This document shows positions 1 to 7,940 of a DNA stretch of 29,570 nucleotides, piece after piece. How positions within the stretch are numbered: the first letter of the stretch is position 1; the number at the start of each line of letters is the position of its first letter. Position numbers and translations under genes: made by a program. Source of the DNA: JAFGJQ01 sp964586145 (GTDB lineage Bacteria; Planctomycetota; Phycisphaerae; UBA1845); the NCBI GenBank assembly GCA_964586145.1, contig CAZPHH010000061.1, positions 1-29,570 of the forward strand. The letters are read 5' to 3'. Under the pieces are notes generated by a model, which saw only the letters and a program-made list of their open reading frames with translations, had not been told where the DNA came from and did not search any database.

Positions 1-29
1 CCCATCTGTTCACAGTTTCCCCGCCTGCC

Positions 30-64
30 ATTCGCAATTCGCAATTCGTCATTCGCAATTCGCT
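30..64. repeat. Heptamer tandem repeat, five units
   Basis: Five adjacent 7-nt units follow the pattern ATTCGCA, ATTCGCA, ATTCGTC, ATTCGCA, ATTCGCT. The array is AT-richer than its surroundings and lies in non-coding sequence. Such short tandem repeats often accumulate between genes in large GC-rich genomes. No function can be read from it. A different 8-nt repeat closes the other end of the window. Confidence 0.8.
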
Positions 65-74
65 CGGCAAGTTG

Positions 75-431
75 CACTGCTCAAGAGCAGTGGCATCACG
101 CTCGGCGACTCGACGTTCCCTTCATGAACGTGAGAGTTCATGTCGCTGCGAATGGAATCCGACCCCGGCGGGGTGGAGGCGGCTGGCCACGGGTGGAGTC
201 CCGATGCCAATCGGGACGGAACCTGTGGATGGAGTCGCCCTCCGCACCCCTATCCCGCCCCCGGATGAGGGCGGAGGAGAAGGAGCGAGAACAATACACG
301 GCACGAGCAGAAGACTCTGAAGACCCATAGACTGGCTGGAAAGCCGGTCCCCTGGAAGGATCAGACCGGCTGGTCTCCGCAGGTTCCGGCGCGGAGGTTT
401 GGTTGGTTCCAGCTCGCCGGCCGCAGCCGGC
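75..431. other. Non-coding segment dense in perfect inverted repeats
   Basis: Seven perfect inverted repeats of 6-8 bp lie in about 360 nt. They are 75-82/85-92 (CACTGCTC, 2-nt loop), 123-129/136-142 (CATGAAC, 6-nt loop), 198-205/210-217 (GTCCCGAT, 4-nt loop), 255-260/269-274 (CCGCCC, 8-nt loop), 342-349/364-371 (AGCCGGTC, 14-nt loop), 375-380/391-396 (CTCCGC, 10-nt loop) and 416-421/426-431 (GCCGGC, 4-nt loop). Reading frames here give Arg/Pro-rich, family-less translations. It could be a structured RNA or a mosaic of dispersed palindromic repeats. The palindromes are directly seen; a function is not shown. Confidence 0.45.
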
Positions 432-945
432 CACACCCGGGAGGGGGCCCATTGCCTATCTTCACCCGGACGTCGGGCCGCCGGGCACCGAGTGCTGGCT
501 TCCCCGCGTTTCTTTTGCCTTTCTGGCCCGACGTTTCACGATCTGGCCCCCACATTTCAGCATTCTGCCGCGTGATTTCGGGCGGGCTGGGCACTCTGCA
601 CACCCCGGGGAAGCGAATTTCCATGCGGTTATGCATATAAATGCTGTCGGATATGCATCTCCCTGCTCGGCCGCGATCGTCCGACTTGCCGCAGAGTGGC
701 GGTCTGCCGAGCCGGAGCCGGACGGGGCGGACCACCCGACCACGCGGGTTCTTCTCGGACCTCGCCGCATGCACACCAGACGGGCCTCCGCGGGTCCGAA
801 CCGCATCCGTGCGATCTTTCACAAGTAAAGTGCATGGCACCCTTCGGTCGACTGTCCCAGTAGCGGAATTCGGCCGGCAGCGGAAAAATAACACTCGGTG
901 CTCGATTTCCGGTTGCTTTCCCGCGTGACAGTAGATACGTTGGTG
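432..945. other. Intergenic region with no recognisable gene
   Basis: Apart from the palindrome at 631-658, nothing convincing is seen. Open frames on both strands give low-complexity, Arg/Pro-rich products with no family resemblance and no good ribosome-binding site. The part nearest the leader peptide must hold the operon promoter if transcription starts here. TTGCTT (913-918) and TACGTT (936-941) have a 17-nt spacing, but each matches consensus at only three of six positions. Confidence 0.5.
631..658. promoter_or_regulatory. AT-rich 8-bp palindrome, possible operator
   Basis: ATGCATAT (631-638) and ATATGCAT (651-658) are perfect reverse complements separated by 12 nt. The site is strikingly AT-rich inside GC-rich sequence. 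It lies about 310 nt upstream of the leader peptide. The arrangement would suit a dimeric DNA-binding regulator, but no known consensus was matched. Confidence 0.3.
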
Positions 946-969
946 TAGCGTCCGACAGGGAACGTATAC

Positions 970-1122
970 ATGCACGGCACCCGCAACAACACGCAGACCT
1001 TCAGCCTGGCCGATCGGTCGGCCACCGGCTCCGCGGCTGCGCGTCGGATCACCGAAGCGGGTCTGTTCCCCTGCCTGGCTCTACTCGTACTGGTACTCAT
1101 CCTTATTAGCGGCCGCGTGTAG
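970..1122 (+). CDS. Candidate branched-chain amino-acid leader peptide (50 aa)
   Basis: ATG at 970 is preceded by AGGGA at 957-961 and by an in-frame stop at 946. The frame runs 50 codons to TAG at 1120. Codons 36-46 (1075-1107) read LALLVLVLILI: six Leu, two Val and two Ile in eleven codons. Several are A/T-ending (CTA, GTA twice, CTT, ATT), which stands out in this GC-rich DNA. The run lies near the C-terminus, 64 nt before the first arm of an intrinsic terminator, and ilvB follows. This is the layout of ribosome-mediated attenuation leaders of ilv and leu operons: starvation for a charged Leu, Val or Ile tRNA would stall the ribosome here. The alternative is a small membrane protein, since the same run would be a hydrophobic segment. 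The ORF is seen; the regulatory role is inferred. Confidence 0.65.
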   Translation: MHGTRNNTQTFSLADRSATGSAAARRITEAGLFPCLALLVLVLILISGRV

Positions 1123-1190
1123 CGGCAGCGGTGAGGCAAAGGTTCCAGTAAAAACGCTGTGAGAACCCTGAGGCCGACATCCGTTGCCGC
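1112..1190 (+). promoter_or_regulatory. Competing stems of the putative attenuator
   Basis: Three pairings can be drawn. (a) GCCGC 1112-1116 with GCGGC 1122-1126, loop GTGTA, straddling the leader stop codon. (b) 1122-1131 with 1181-1190, a 10-bp helix containing one G-U pair, which takes the top of the terminator's 5' arm and its loop. (c) GGTTC 1141-1145 with GAACC 1163-1167, plus inner CAG/CTG. A ribosome stalled in 1075-1107 would prevent (a) and free 1122-1131 for (b); a ribosome at the stop would cover it. Pairing (b) removes only the upper 3 bp of the terminator helix, so mutual exclusion is partial on paper and depends on folding energies. Confidence 0.45.
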
Positions 1191-1207
1191 GGATGCCGGC
1201 CTTTTTT
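1171..1207 (+). terminator. Intrinsic terminator (attenuator) before ilvB
   Basis: 1171-1183 pairs with 1190-1202 as a 13-bp GC-rich stem with one A-C mismatch at its seventh pair. The loop is six nucleotides (TTGCCG), and six T residues follow at 1202-1207. This is a textbook Rho-independent terminator. It lies 52 nt upstream of the ilvB ATG and downstream of the leader peptide stop, so it would end leader transcripts before the biosynthetic genes. Confidence 0.8.
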
Positions 1208-1259
1208 ATCACCATCGCCCGGCAGGTCCGTGGCGGTCGGGGCGATCGGAAATGCGGAA

Positions 1260-2945
1260 ATGACGCGAAGAAGCGGATCCAAAGTGGTGGTCGAAGCGCT
1301 CACGCGGGCAGGCGTGACGACGGCCTGGGGCTACCCCGGCGGGGCGATCATGCCGCTGTACGACGAGTTGTTGAACTCGCCCGTCACGCACATCCTCACC
1401 CGGCACGAGCAGGGCGCCATCCACGCCGCCGACGGCTACGCACGCGCCTCCGGACGCCTGGGAGTGGCCATCGCCACGTCCGGACCCGGCGCCACCAACC
1501 TGACTACCGGGATCTGCACCGCCATGATGGATTCCGTCCCGCTGCTCTGCCTGACGGGGCAGGTGGCGTCGCCGCTGATCGGCACCGACGGCTTCCAGGA
1601 GGCCGACACCTTCAACATCTGCACGCCCATCACGAAGCAGAATTACCTCGTCCGTTCCGTGGACGATCTGCCCCGCGTTCTGGCCGAGGCGATCTTCATC
1701 GCGCAAACCGGCCGGCCGGGCCCAGTGCTGGTGGATATTCCGAAGGACGTGCTGCTGGGCCACACGAGCGAGCCGCTGCCCGACCACGTCAGCGTTCCCG
1801 GATACGAGCCGTCCCCGCGGCTGAACCTGGCGCAGGTTCAGAAGGCCCACGCGCTTCTGCGGGCGTCCTGCCGGCCGGTATGCATCGTCGGCGGTGGATG
1901 CCGCCTCGCGGATGCGGTGGACGAGTTCCGCGAATGGTGCCGGCGTACGCAGGTTCCGGTGGTCAGCACGCTGATGGCCCTGGGCTGCGCGGACCCGAAC
2001 TATGCCGGTTGGCTGGGCATGCTCGGCATGCACGGCCTGCGTCAGGCGAATCGCGCCGTGCATGAGGCGGACCTGGTGCTGGGGTTCGGAAACCGGTTCG
2101 ACGACCGCGTGACAGGCGCCACCGACCGCTTCGCCGGCCAGGCGAAGGTGGTCCACATCGACATCGACGCCGCAGAGCTGGGCAAGATTATCCGAGTGGA
2201 TGTCCCCGTCCATGCGGACCTGAAGTCCGCCTTGACGGCGTGGAATGAGTTGCTGGAGCGCGAGCCGATCGCGCCCAGGTCAGACTGGCAGAAGCAGGCG
2301 TCGTCGTACGGCACCGGCCTGATCCGCCGCGAGAGAGGTGAACCCGGCAAGGTGCCGCCCACCGAGGTGCTCGACGAGCTGTTCAGCATCATCGGCTCGT
2401 CCGCCATCGTCGCGACGGACGTGGGCCAGAACCAGATGTGGGCCGCCCAGCGATGCCGGGCGGATCACCCGCGCAAGTGGATCACGTCGGGCGGGGCGGG
2501 CACCATGGGTTACGGGCTGCCGTCGGCCATGGGGGCCCAGATGGCCTGTCCGGACACGCCGGTGGTGGCCATCGTCGGAGACGGCGGGTTCCAGATGACC
2601 CTGGCGGAAATGGCCACGATTCGCCGCATGAACCTGCCCGTGAAAGTGCTGGTGATGGACAACAAGTACCTGGGCATGGTACGGCAATGGCAGGAGATGT
2701 TCTTCGACCGGCGGTACAGCGCGGTGGACCTGTCCGACAACCCCGACTTTGCCGCGCTGGCCCGCGTGTATGGCTTTGAGGCTTTCACACTCAGTGAGCG
2801 GACAGAGATCCGCGGATGCCTGGAACGCTGGTTGTCGTGCAAGGGCCCGGCACTGCTGCACGCGATCTGTCAGGCGGAAGAAAACGTGTATCCCATGGTT
2901 CCCGCCGGGGCCAGCCTGGCGGAAATGGTGGAGGCGCCCCAATGA
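1260..2945 (+). CDS. ilvB: Acetolactate synthase large (catalytic) subunit
   Basis: This ThDP- and FAD-dependent enzyme condenses two pyruvates, or pyruvate plus 2-ketobutyrate, in the first common step of valine/leucine and isoleucine synthesis. The 561-residue product has the usual three-domain layout. The N-terminal ThDP domain carries the catalytic Glu (E50, in RHEQGA) and SGPGATN. The middle domain is the FAD-binding type. The C-terminal ThDP domain has the GDG...DNK motif (GDGGFQMTLAE, then MDNKYLGMVRQW). I chose ATG 1260, preceded by GGAAA, because the protein then begins like other IlvB N-termini. An in-frame GTG at 1230 would add ten residues. It is the first gene of a nine-gene operon and overlaps ilvN by four bases. 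Confidence 0.95.
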   Translation: MTRRSGSKVVVEALTRAGVTTAWGYPGGAIMPLYDELLNSPVTHILTRHEQGAIHAADGYARASGRLGVAIATSGPGATNLTTGICTAMMDSVPLLCLTGQVASPLIGTDGFQEADTFNICTPITKQNYLVRSVDDLPRVLAEAIFIAQTGRPGPVLVDIPKDVLLGHTSEPLPDHVSVPGYEPSPRLNLAQVQKAHALLRASCRPVCIVGGGCRLADAVDEFREWCRRTQVPVVSTLMALGCADPNYAGWLGMLGMHGLRQANRAVHEADLVLGFGNRFDDRVTGATDRFAGQAKVVHIDIDAAELGKIIRVDVPVHADLKSALTAWNELLEREPIAPRSDWQKQASSYGTGLIRRERGEPGKVPPTEVLDELFSIIGSSAIVATDVGQNQMWAAQRCRADHPRKWITSGGAGTMGYGLPSAMGAQMACPDTPVVAIVGDGGFQMTLAEMATIRRMNLPVKVLVMDNKYLGMVRQWQEMFFDRRYSAVDLSDNPDFAALARVYGFEAFTLSERTEIRGCLERWLSCKGPALLHAICQAEENVYPMVPAGASLAEMVEAPQ

Positions 2946-3214
2946 AGTTGCTTACATTTGCCATCGTGTTGCGTACCATGGCGGCCCTGCCGCGCGTGCT
3001 GATGCTCATCGGCCGGCTGGGGGGCGAGGTGACGTACGTGTCTGCCGCCGACGGCCGGGCCAACGTCGTGGTCAAAGCCCCCAAGCGGGCTGCCCATCGC
3101 TTTGCGCCGCAGGTGCGGCGGATTGTCGACGTGATCGACCTGACGGAGCTGCACGTCGTGGCCGGTCGCACGCGCGATCAGGCCGAGGCCGAACGGAAAC
3201 GCAAGCTGGCCTGA
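2942..3214 (+). CDS. ilvN: Acetolactate synthase small subunit, ACT-domain only
   Basis: This 90-residue protein starts inside the end of ilvB (ATGA overlap), the coupling expected for a regulatory subunit made with its catalytic partner. Residues 1-75 fit an ACT domain: a first strand (LTFAIVL), a helix containing RVLMLIGRLGG, then VTYVSA and VVVKAP. It lacks the roughly 80-residue C-terminal domain of long IlvH-type subunits, so it is closer in size to the short E. coli IlvM/IlvN proteins. It probably activates IlvB. Whether it confers valine inhibition cannot be told from sequence. The assignment rests mainly on position and fold pattern. Confidence 0.85.
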   Translation: MKLLTFAIVLRTMAALPRVLMLIGRLGGEVTYVSAADGRANVVVKAPKRAAHRFAPQVRRIVDVIDLTELHVVAGRTRDQAEAERKRKLA

Positions 3215-3282
3215 CAGGCCGATGCGGCGGTCAGGCGGAACTGGATACGCTGCGCACCCTTAGAGAAGAGGAGAACCTGGCG

Positions 3283-4278
3283 GTGAACGTACTGATGGAA
3301 AAAGACGCCGACCTCGGCGTACTCAGAGGAAAGCGGATCGCAATCATCGGGTTCGGATCGCAGGGCCACGCCCACGCCCAGAACCTGCGGGACAGCGGGC
3401 ACGATGTGGTCGTCGCCGAGCAGCGGGACGCCGCCGTGCGGGCTCGCGTGGAAGCGGCCGGACTGAAGGTGTTCGACACGCCCGACGCGGTGGCCCAGGC
3501 CGACGTAGTCATGATTCTGCTGCCCGATGAGTTGCAGAAGGGCATCTACGAAAAGGACATCGCGCCGAACCTCAAGGACGGCGCCTACCTCGCGTTCGCC
3601 CACGGGTTCTCCATCCACTTCCAGCGCATCGTGCCGGCGAAGTCGATCAACGTGTTCATGGTCGCCCCCAAGGGGCCGGGGCACCTCGTGCGCCGGCAGT
3701 ATCAGGCGGGCGGCGGCGTGCCCTGCCTGCTGGCCGTCCACCAGGATCCCTCCGGCGACACGCGGGCCCTGGGGCTGGCGTACGCCTGCGGCATCGGCGG
3801 CGGTCGGGCCGGCGTCCTGGAAACCACGTTCAAGGAGGAAACGGAAACGGACCTGTTCGGCGAACAGGCGGTCCTGTGCGGCGGGCTGACGGAGTTGATC
3901 CGGGCCGGATTCGAAACGCTGACGGAGGCCGGCTACGCGCCCGAGATGGCCTACTTCGAGTGCGTCCACGAGGTGAAGCTCATCGTGGACCTCATCTACG
4001 AGCGCGGCATCACCGGCATGCGTGAATCCATCAGCAACACGGCCGAGTACGGCGACCTGACACGCGGTAAGAAGGTGATCGGCCGGGGGTCGCGCGAGGC
4101 CATGAAGCAGATTCTGACCGACATCCAGTCGGGCGAGTTCGCCCGGGAATGGGTGGCCGAATGCGAGGCCGGCAAGCCGAACATGATGGCAATGGCGCAG
4201 AAGGAAGTCAACCATCCGGCCGAGGTCATCGGGCGAAGGCTTCGGGCCCTGATGCCGTTCATCCAGGCGGGCAAGTGA
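3283..4278 (+). CDS. ilvC: Ketol-acid reductoisomerase (class I)
   Basis: The enzyme isomerises and reduces acetolactate or acetohydroxybutyrate to the dihydroxy acid, using NAD(P)H and magnesium. The start is GTG 3283, which has a strong GAGGAG site at 3268-3273 and gives 331 residues, the usual class I length. The Rossmann motif GFGSQGHAHAQN is at 23-34. The C-terminal knotted domain carries the metal and substrate motifs KEETETDLFGEQ and ISNTAEYGD. The beta2-alphaB loop (residues 45-53, AEQRDAAVR) lacks the Ser residues and the usual Arg position that bind the NADPH 2'-phosphate, and it carries an acidic residue instead. This suggests NADH use (inference). The frame is open far upstream into ilvB, but that part is not coding. 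Confidence 0.95.
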   Translation: MNVLMEKDADLGVLRGKRIAIIGFGSQGHAHAQNLRDSGHDVVVAEQRDAAVRARVEAAGLKVFDTPDAVAQADVVMILLPDELQKGIYEKDIAPNLKDGAYLAFAHGFSIHFQRIVPAKSINVFMVAPKGPGHLVRRQYQAGGGVPCLLAVHQDPSGDTRALGLAYACGIGGGRAGVLETTFKEETETDLFGEQAVLCGGLTELIRAGFETLTEAGYAPEMAYFECVHEVKLIVDLIYERGITGMRESISNTAEYGDLTRGKKVIGRGSREAMKQILTDIQSGEFAREWVAECEAGKPNMMAMAQKEVNHPAEVIGRRLRALMPFIQAGK

Positions 4279-4363
4279 ACGCCCGGGTCCGCCGACAGCG
4301 GGTCTGGCGGGATCGGGTAAGAGCGGAAACCTCCGAGGCGGTACCAGACTGAAGGGAAGTGCC

Positions 4364-5971
4364 ATGAGTGACGATCACGTACGAATCTTCGACACCACGC
4401 TGCGAGACGGCGAACAGTCGCCGGGGGCCACGCTGGACGCGCACGACAAGCTCGAGATCGCGCACCAGCTAGCCCGGCTTGGTGTGGACGTGATCGAAGC
4501 CGGCTTCCCCGCAGCCTCCCCGGGCGACCTGGCGGCCGTGCAGCGGATCGCCGCGGAGGTCGGTACGGACAAAGGCCCCATCATCGCCGGACTGGCCCGC
4601 GCCGTCACGAAGGACATCGACGCCTGCTGGGAGGCCGTACGCGCGGCGAAGAAGCCGCGTATCCACACGTTCATCGCGACGTCGGACATCCATCTCAAGC
4701 ACAAGCTTCGGATGACCCGCGACGAGGTCGTCAAGCGGGCGCGAGAGATGGTGGCCTACGCCCGCCAGTACGCCGAGGACGTGGAATTCAGCGCCGAAGA
4801 CGCCAGCCGTAGTGAGCCGGCGTTTCTCTACGAGGTGTTCGCCGCCGTCATCGAGGCCGGCGCGACCACGATCAATGTTCCCGACACCGTGGGCTACTCC
4901 GCTCCGGCCGAGTATGAGGAGCTTATCGCCGGGGTGATCGCCCACGTGCCCGGCATCGACCGCTGCATCGTATCCACGCACTGCCACGACGACCTGGGGC
5001 TGGCCACCTCAAACACCCTGGCCGGCATCCGGGCCGGCGCCCGACAGGTCGAGGTCACCATCAACGGGCTGGGCGAGCGCGCGGGCAACGCCCCGCTGGA
5101 AGAGGTCGTCATGGCGCTGCGCACGCGCCCCACGCTCTTTCCCGTGCGAACCCGCATCGACACCGCGCAACTTACGAGGAGCAGCTACCTGGTGGCCGTC
5201 CGTACGGGAATCTCCGTCCCGCCAAACAAGGCCGTGGTGGGCTCCAACGCTTTCGCCCACGAGTCCGGCATTCACCAGGACGGCGTGCTCAAGCACCAGC
5301 AGACTTACGAGATCATGAAGCCGGAAGATGTCGGCCTGACCCAGAGCAAGCTCGTTCTCGGCAAGCACTCCGGCCGGCATGCGTTCCGCAACCGCTTGTC
5401 CGAGTTGGGCTACGAGCACCTGACGGACGAGCAGGTGAACCGCGCGTTCGACCGCTTCAAGAAGCTCGCAGACAAGAAGAAGCTCGTGACCGAGGCCGAC
5501 CTCGAAGCCGTCCTCGCCGACGAGTTCTATCAGCCGCCGCAGGTGTTCGTGCTGGAGTCGGTGCATGTGTCTTGCGGGCTGCCGGCGTTGCCAACGGCCA
5601 GCGTGTCCATCACCGGGCCGGACGGCGGCTACCAGACGCAGGCCAGCACCGGCACCGGTCCGGTCCACGCCATTTTCACGGCCATCGACCAGATTGTGCC
5701 CTTTCAAGTGCAGCTTGACGAGTACATCGTTCATGCAGTCACCGGTGGCATGAACGCCCTCGGTGAAGTGACCGTCCGCGTCCGCACCACCGACGCCGCC
5801 CCCCGCATCTTCAGCGGGCACGGGACCGACACGGACATCCTGGTGGCGTCGGCCAAGGCGTACCTGGCGGCACTGAACAAGGTGGCGATGACGGCTGGGT
5901 ATCAGCCTGCGCAACGCGAGCCCGACGGGAATGCGGATTCCGGCGAGGGGCTGGAGGAAAACGGTGGCTGA
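4364..5971 (+). CDS. leuA: 2-isopropylmalate synthase
   Basis: It condenses 2-ketoisovalerate with acetyl-CoA, the committed step to leucine. The 535-residue protein has an N-terminal HMGL-like TIM barrel with FDTTLRDGEQSPG (9-21) and the metal-binding HCHDD (206-210). A linker (GKHSGRHAFRNRL) follows, and residues from about 390 form the LeuA C-terminal regulatory domain, the usual site of leucine feedback. The ATG is preceded by GGGAAG. The TLRDGEQSP signature separates it from the citramalate synthase encoded downstream in the same operon (TLRDGTQGEG). An 85-nt gap from ilvC holds no terminator. Confidence 0.95.
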   Translation: MSDDHVRIFDTTLRDGEQSPGATLDAHDKLEIAHQLARLGVDVIEAGFPAASPGDLAAVQRIAAEVGTDKGPIIAGLARAVTKDIDACWEAVRAAKKPRIHTFIATSDIHLKHKLRMTRDEVVKRAREMVAYARQYAEDVEFSAEDASRSEPAFLYEVFAAVIEAGATTINVPDTVGYSAPAEYEELIAGVIAHVPGIDRCIVSTHCHDDLGLATSNTLAGIRAGARQVEVTINGLGERAGNAPLEEVVMALRTRPTLFPVRTRIDTAQLTRSSYLVAVRTGISVPPNKAVVGSNAFAHESGIHQDGVLKHQQTYEIMKPEDVGLTQSKLVLGKHSGRHAFRNRLSELGYEHLTDEQVNRAFDRFKKLADKKKLVTEADLEAVLADEFYQPPQVFVLESVHVSCGLPALPTASVSITGPDGGYQTQASTGTGPVHAIFTAIDQIVPFQVQLDEYIVHAVTGGMNALGEVTVRVRTTDAAPRIFSGHGTDTDILVASAKAYLAALNKVAMTAGYQPAQREPDGNADSGEGLEENGG

Positions 5972-5974
5972 GCC

Positions 5975-7354
5975 ATGAGCGTGACGCTGACGGAAAAGCT
6001 GTTGGCCAAGGCCGCGGGAAAGCCCCTCGTATCGATGGGGGAAACCGTTCTCGTCGACGTGGACGTGCTGATGACGCACGATGTCTGCGGCCCGGGCACC
6101 ATCGGAGTCTTCAAACGCGAGTTCGGAGAGAAGGCGCGCGTGTGGGCGCCGGATCGCGTGGTGATTATTCCGGATCACTACATCTTCACGACCGATCCGC
6201 GATCGAATCGCAACGTGGACATCCTGCGCGAGTTCGTGCGGGAGCAGGGCATCCGGCATTTCTACGACGTGATTGACGATCCGAACGGCCTCTGGCGTTT
6301 TGACCCCTCCAAGGGGCCGCTGGCCGCCCAGTTCGGCTCCCGGTACGCCGGCGTGTGCCACATCGCGCTCGTCGAGAAGGGTCACACCCGGCCGGGCGAG
6401 GTGCTGGTGGGCACGGATTCGCACACGTGTACGGCCGGTGCCTTCAACGCATTCGCCACGGGAATCGGCAACACGGACGCGGCGTTCGTGCTGGGCACCG
6501 GCAAGATTCTGCTGCGGGTGCCGGAGACCATGCGGTTCCTGCTGGACGGGACGCTGCGTCCGGGCCTGATGGCCAAGGACGTCATTCTGCACATCATCGG
6601 CGAGATCGGATTCGACGGCGCGACGTATCGCGCCATGGAGTTCGGCGGGGATGGTGTGGGCAGTCTGGACATCGACGATCGCATGACCATCGCCAACATG
6701 GGCGTGGAAGCCGGGGCCAAGAACGCCATCTTTGAAGCCGACGCGCAAACGACGGCGTTTGTAGACGCCCGCATGAAGGAACACGGGACGACTCGGCCGT
6801 ACGAGGCTGTCTCGCCGGACGCCGGGGCGAAATACGTCAGCACGCTTCGGGTGGATCTGGCCGAGCTGGAGCCGACGGTGGCCGTACCGCCCGATCCAAG
6901 CCGGCGTGCCGCCGCCCGCGACCTGAAGGACGTGAGGCTCGATCGCGCCTACATCGGTTCATGCACCGGCGGCAAGGTGAGCGACTTCCTGGCGTTCGCG
7001 AGGATCGTGGGGGGCCGGCGGGTGAAGATCGACACATTCGGGGTACCGGCCACGCCCGCGATCGTGGCATCTCTCAAGGAGACTCGGCTCGACGGCAGAT
7101 CGGTGTGGGACATTCTGCTGGACGCGGGCGTGCGTATGACCGAGAACCCCGGGTGCGCCGCGTGCCTTGGGGGTCCGGCCGACACGTTCGCGCGGATGAA
7201 CGAGCCGATGAAGTGCATCAGCACGACGAACCGGAATTTTCCGGGCCGAATGGGCCACCCGGACGGGCAGGTGTTCCTGGCCAGCCCGTACACGGTGGCC
7301 GCGTCGGCCCTGGCGGGGCACGTGGCGGATCCGCGTGACTACTTGCAGTCCTGA
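5975..7354 (+). CDS. leuC: 3-isopropylmalate dehydratase large subunit
   Basis: This aconitase-family [4Fe-4S] subunit interconverts 2- and 3-isopropylmalate, and with cimA present probably citramalate and erythro-3-methylmalate. Of 459 residues, the cluster cysteines are C330 (GSCTGG), C394 and C397 (NPGCAACLGG). Other family motifs are GTDSHTCTAG (146-155) and NRNFPGRMG (419-427). Its ATG lies 3 nt after the leuA stop, with GGAGGAAA inside the end of leuA. It acts as a heterodimer with LeuD, encoded next. Confidence 0.95.
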   Translation: MSVTLTEKLLAKAAGKPLVSMGETVLVDVDVLMTHDVCGPGTIGVFKREFGEKARVWAPDRVVIIPDHYIFTTDPRSNRNVDILREFVREQGIRHFYDVIDDPNGLWRFDPSKGPLAAQFGSRYAGVCHIALVEKGHTRPGEVLVGTDSHTCTAGAFNAFATGIGNTDAAFVLGTGKILLRVPETMRFLLDGTLRPGLMAKDVILHIIGEIGFDGATYRAMEFGGDGVGSLDIDDRMTIANMGVEAGAKNAIFEADAQTTAFVDARMKEHGTTRPYEAVSPDAGAKYVSTLRVDLAELEPTVAVPPDPSRRAAARDLKDVRLDRAYIGSCTGGKVSDFLAFARIVGGRRVKIDTFGVPATPAIVASLKETRLDGRSVWDILLDAGVRMTENPGCAACLGGPADTFARMNEPMKCISTTNRNFPGRMGHPDGQVFLASPYTVAASALAGHVADPRDYLQS

Positions 7355-7373
7355 GCGTGATGGGAGCCTGACC

Positions 7374-7940
7374 ATGGGTAGAGCGATCATCGGCGGCAAG
7401 GCATACGTCGTGGGTGACAACATCGACACGGACCAGATCATCCCGGCGCAGTATCTGTCTCTGGTCCCCACCATCCGTGAGGAATACGAGCGGCTCGGCG
7501 GGTACGCCCTCAGCGGGCTGCCGGTGGAGCGGTATCCCCAGCGGCTGACGGAAGCGGGCCGGGTGCCCTGTCCGTACCGCGTGATCATCGCGGGCCGGAA
7601 CTTCGGCTGCGGTTCTTCGCGAGAGCACGCGCCCATCGCCCTGGGCGCCGCGGGCATTCGCGTGGTGATTGCCGAGTCCTTCGCCCGCATTTTCTTCCGG
7701 AACTGCCTGGCCACCGGGGAGCTGTATCCGATCCAGAGCAGCTACCGGCTGAACGACGGCTTCGAGACCGGAGACATCGTGGAGGTGGACCTGCGCACCA
7801 CGACGTTGCGAGGGGCGAACTCTTCCTGCGGATACCCCCTCAAACCGCTCGGCGAGGCGGAGAAGGTTGTGGCCGCCGGGGGTCTCTTCCATTACGCCCG
7901 CAGAACCGGCCTGGTCCGGGAAAGGAGCGAGGCCTCGTGA
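7374..7940 (+). CDS. leuD: 3-isopropylmalate dehydratase small subunit
   Basis: The 188-residue partner of LeuC supplies the swivelling domain of the aconitase fold. The family motif GCGSSREHAP lies at 78-87, and GDNIDTDQIIP (14-24) is the conserved N-terminal region. The ATG at 7374 has GGGAG at 7362-7366. An open frame reaches back to 7335 inside leuC but has no comparable ribosome-binding site. Its stop overlaps the cimA start (GTGA), indicating translational coupling. Confidence 0.93.
   Translation: MGRAIIGGKAYVVGDNIDTDQIIPAQYLSLVPTIREEYERLGGYALSGLPVERYPQRLTEAGRVPCPYRVIIAGRNFGCGSSREHAPIALGAAGIRVVIAESFARIFFRNCLATGELYPIQSSYRLNDGFETGDIVEVDLRTTTLRGANSSCGYPLKPLGEAEKVVAAGGLFHYARRTGLVRERSEAS

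Noticed and set aside
913..941. Promoter TTGCTT-17-TACGTT for the ilv leader
   Set aside because: Only three of six matches in each hexamer, about what chance gives; recorded but not called.
1123..1230. T-box riboswitch before ilvB
   Set aside because: No TGGNACC-type T-box sequence or specifier stem was found; the leader peptide explains the terminator better.
1209..2213. Long open frame antisense to ilvB
   Set aside because: High GC keeps antisense frames open; the ilvB frame carries all family motifs and this one none. The same applies to the + strand frame at 1184-2065.
5009..6784. 591-codon frame on the - strand opposite leuA/leuC
   Set aside because: Arg/His-rich translation without any recognisable motif, antisense to two clear enzymes.
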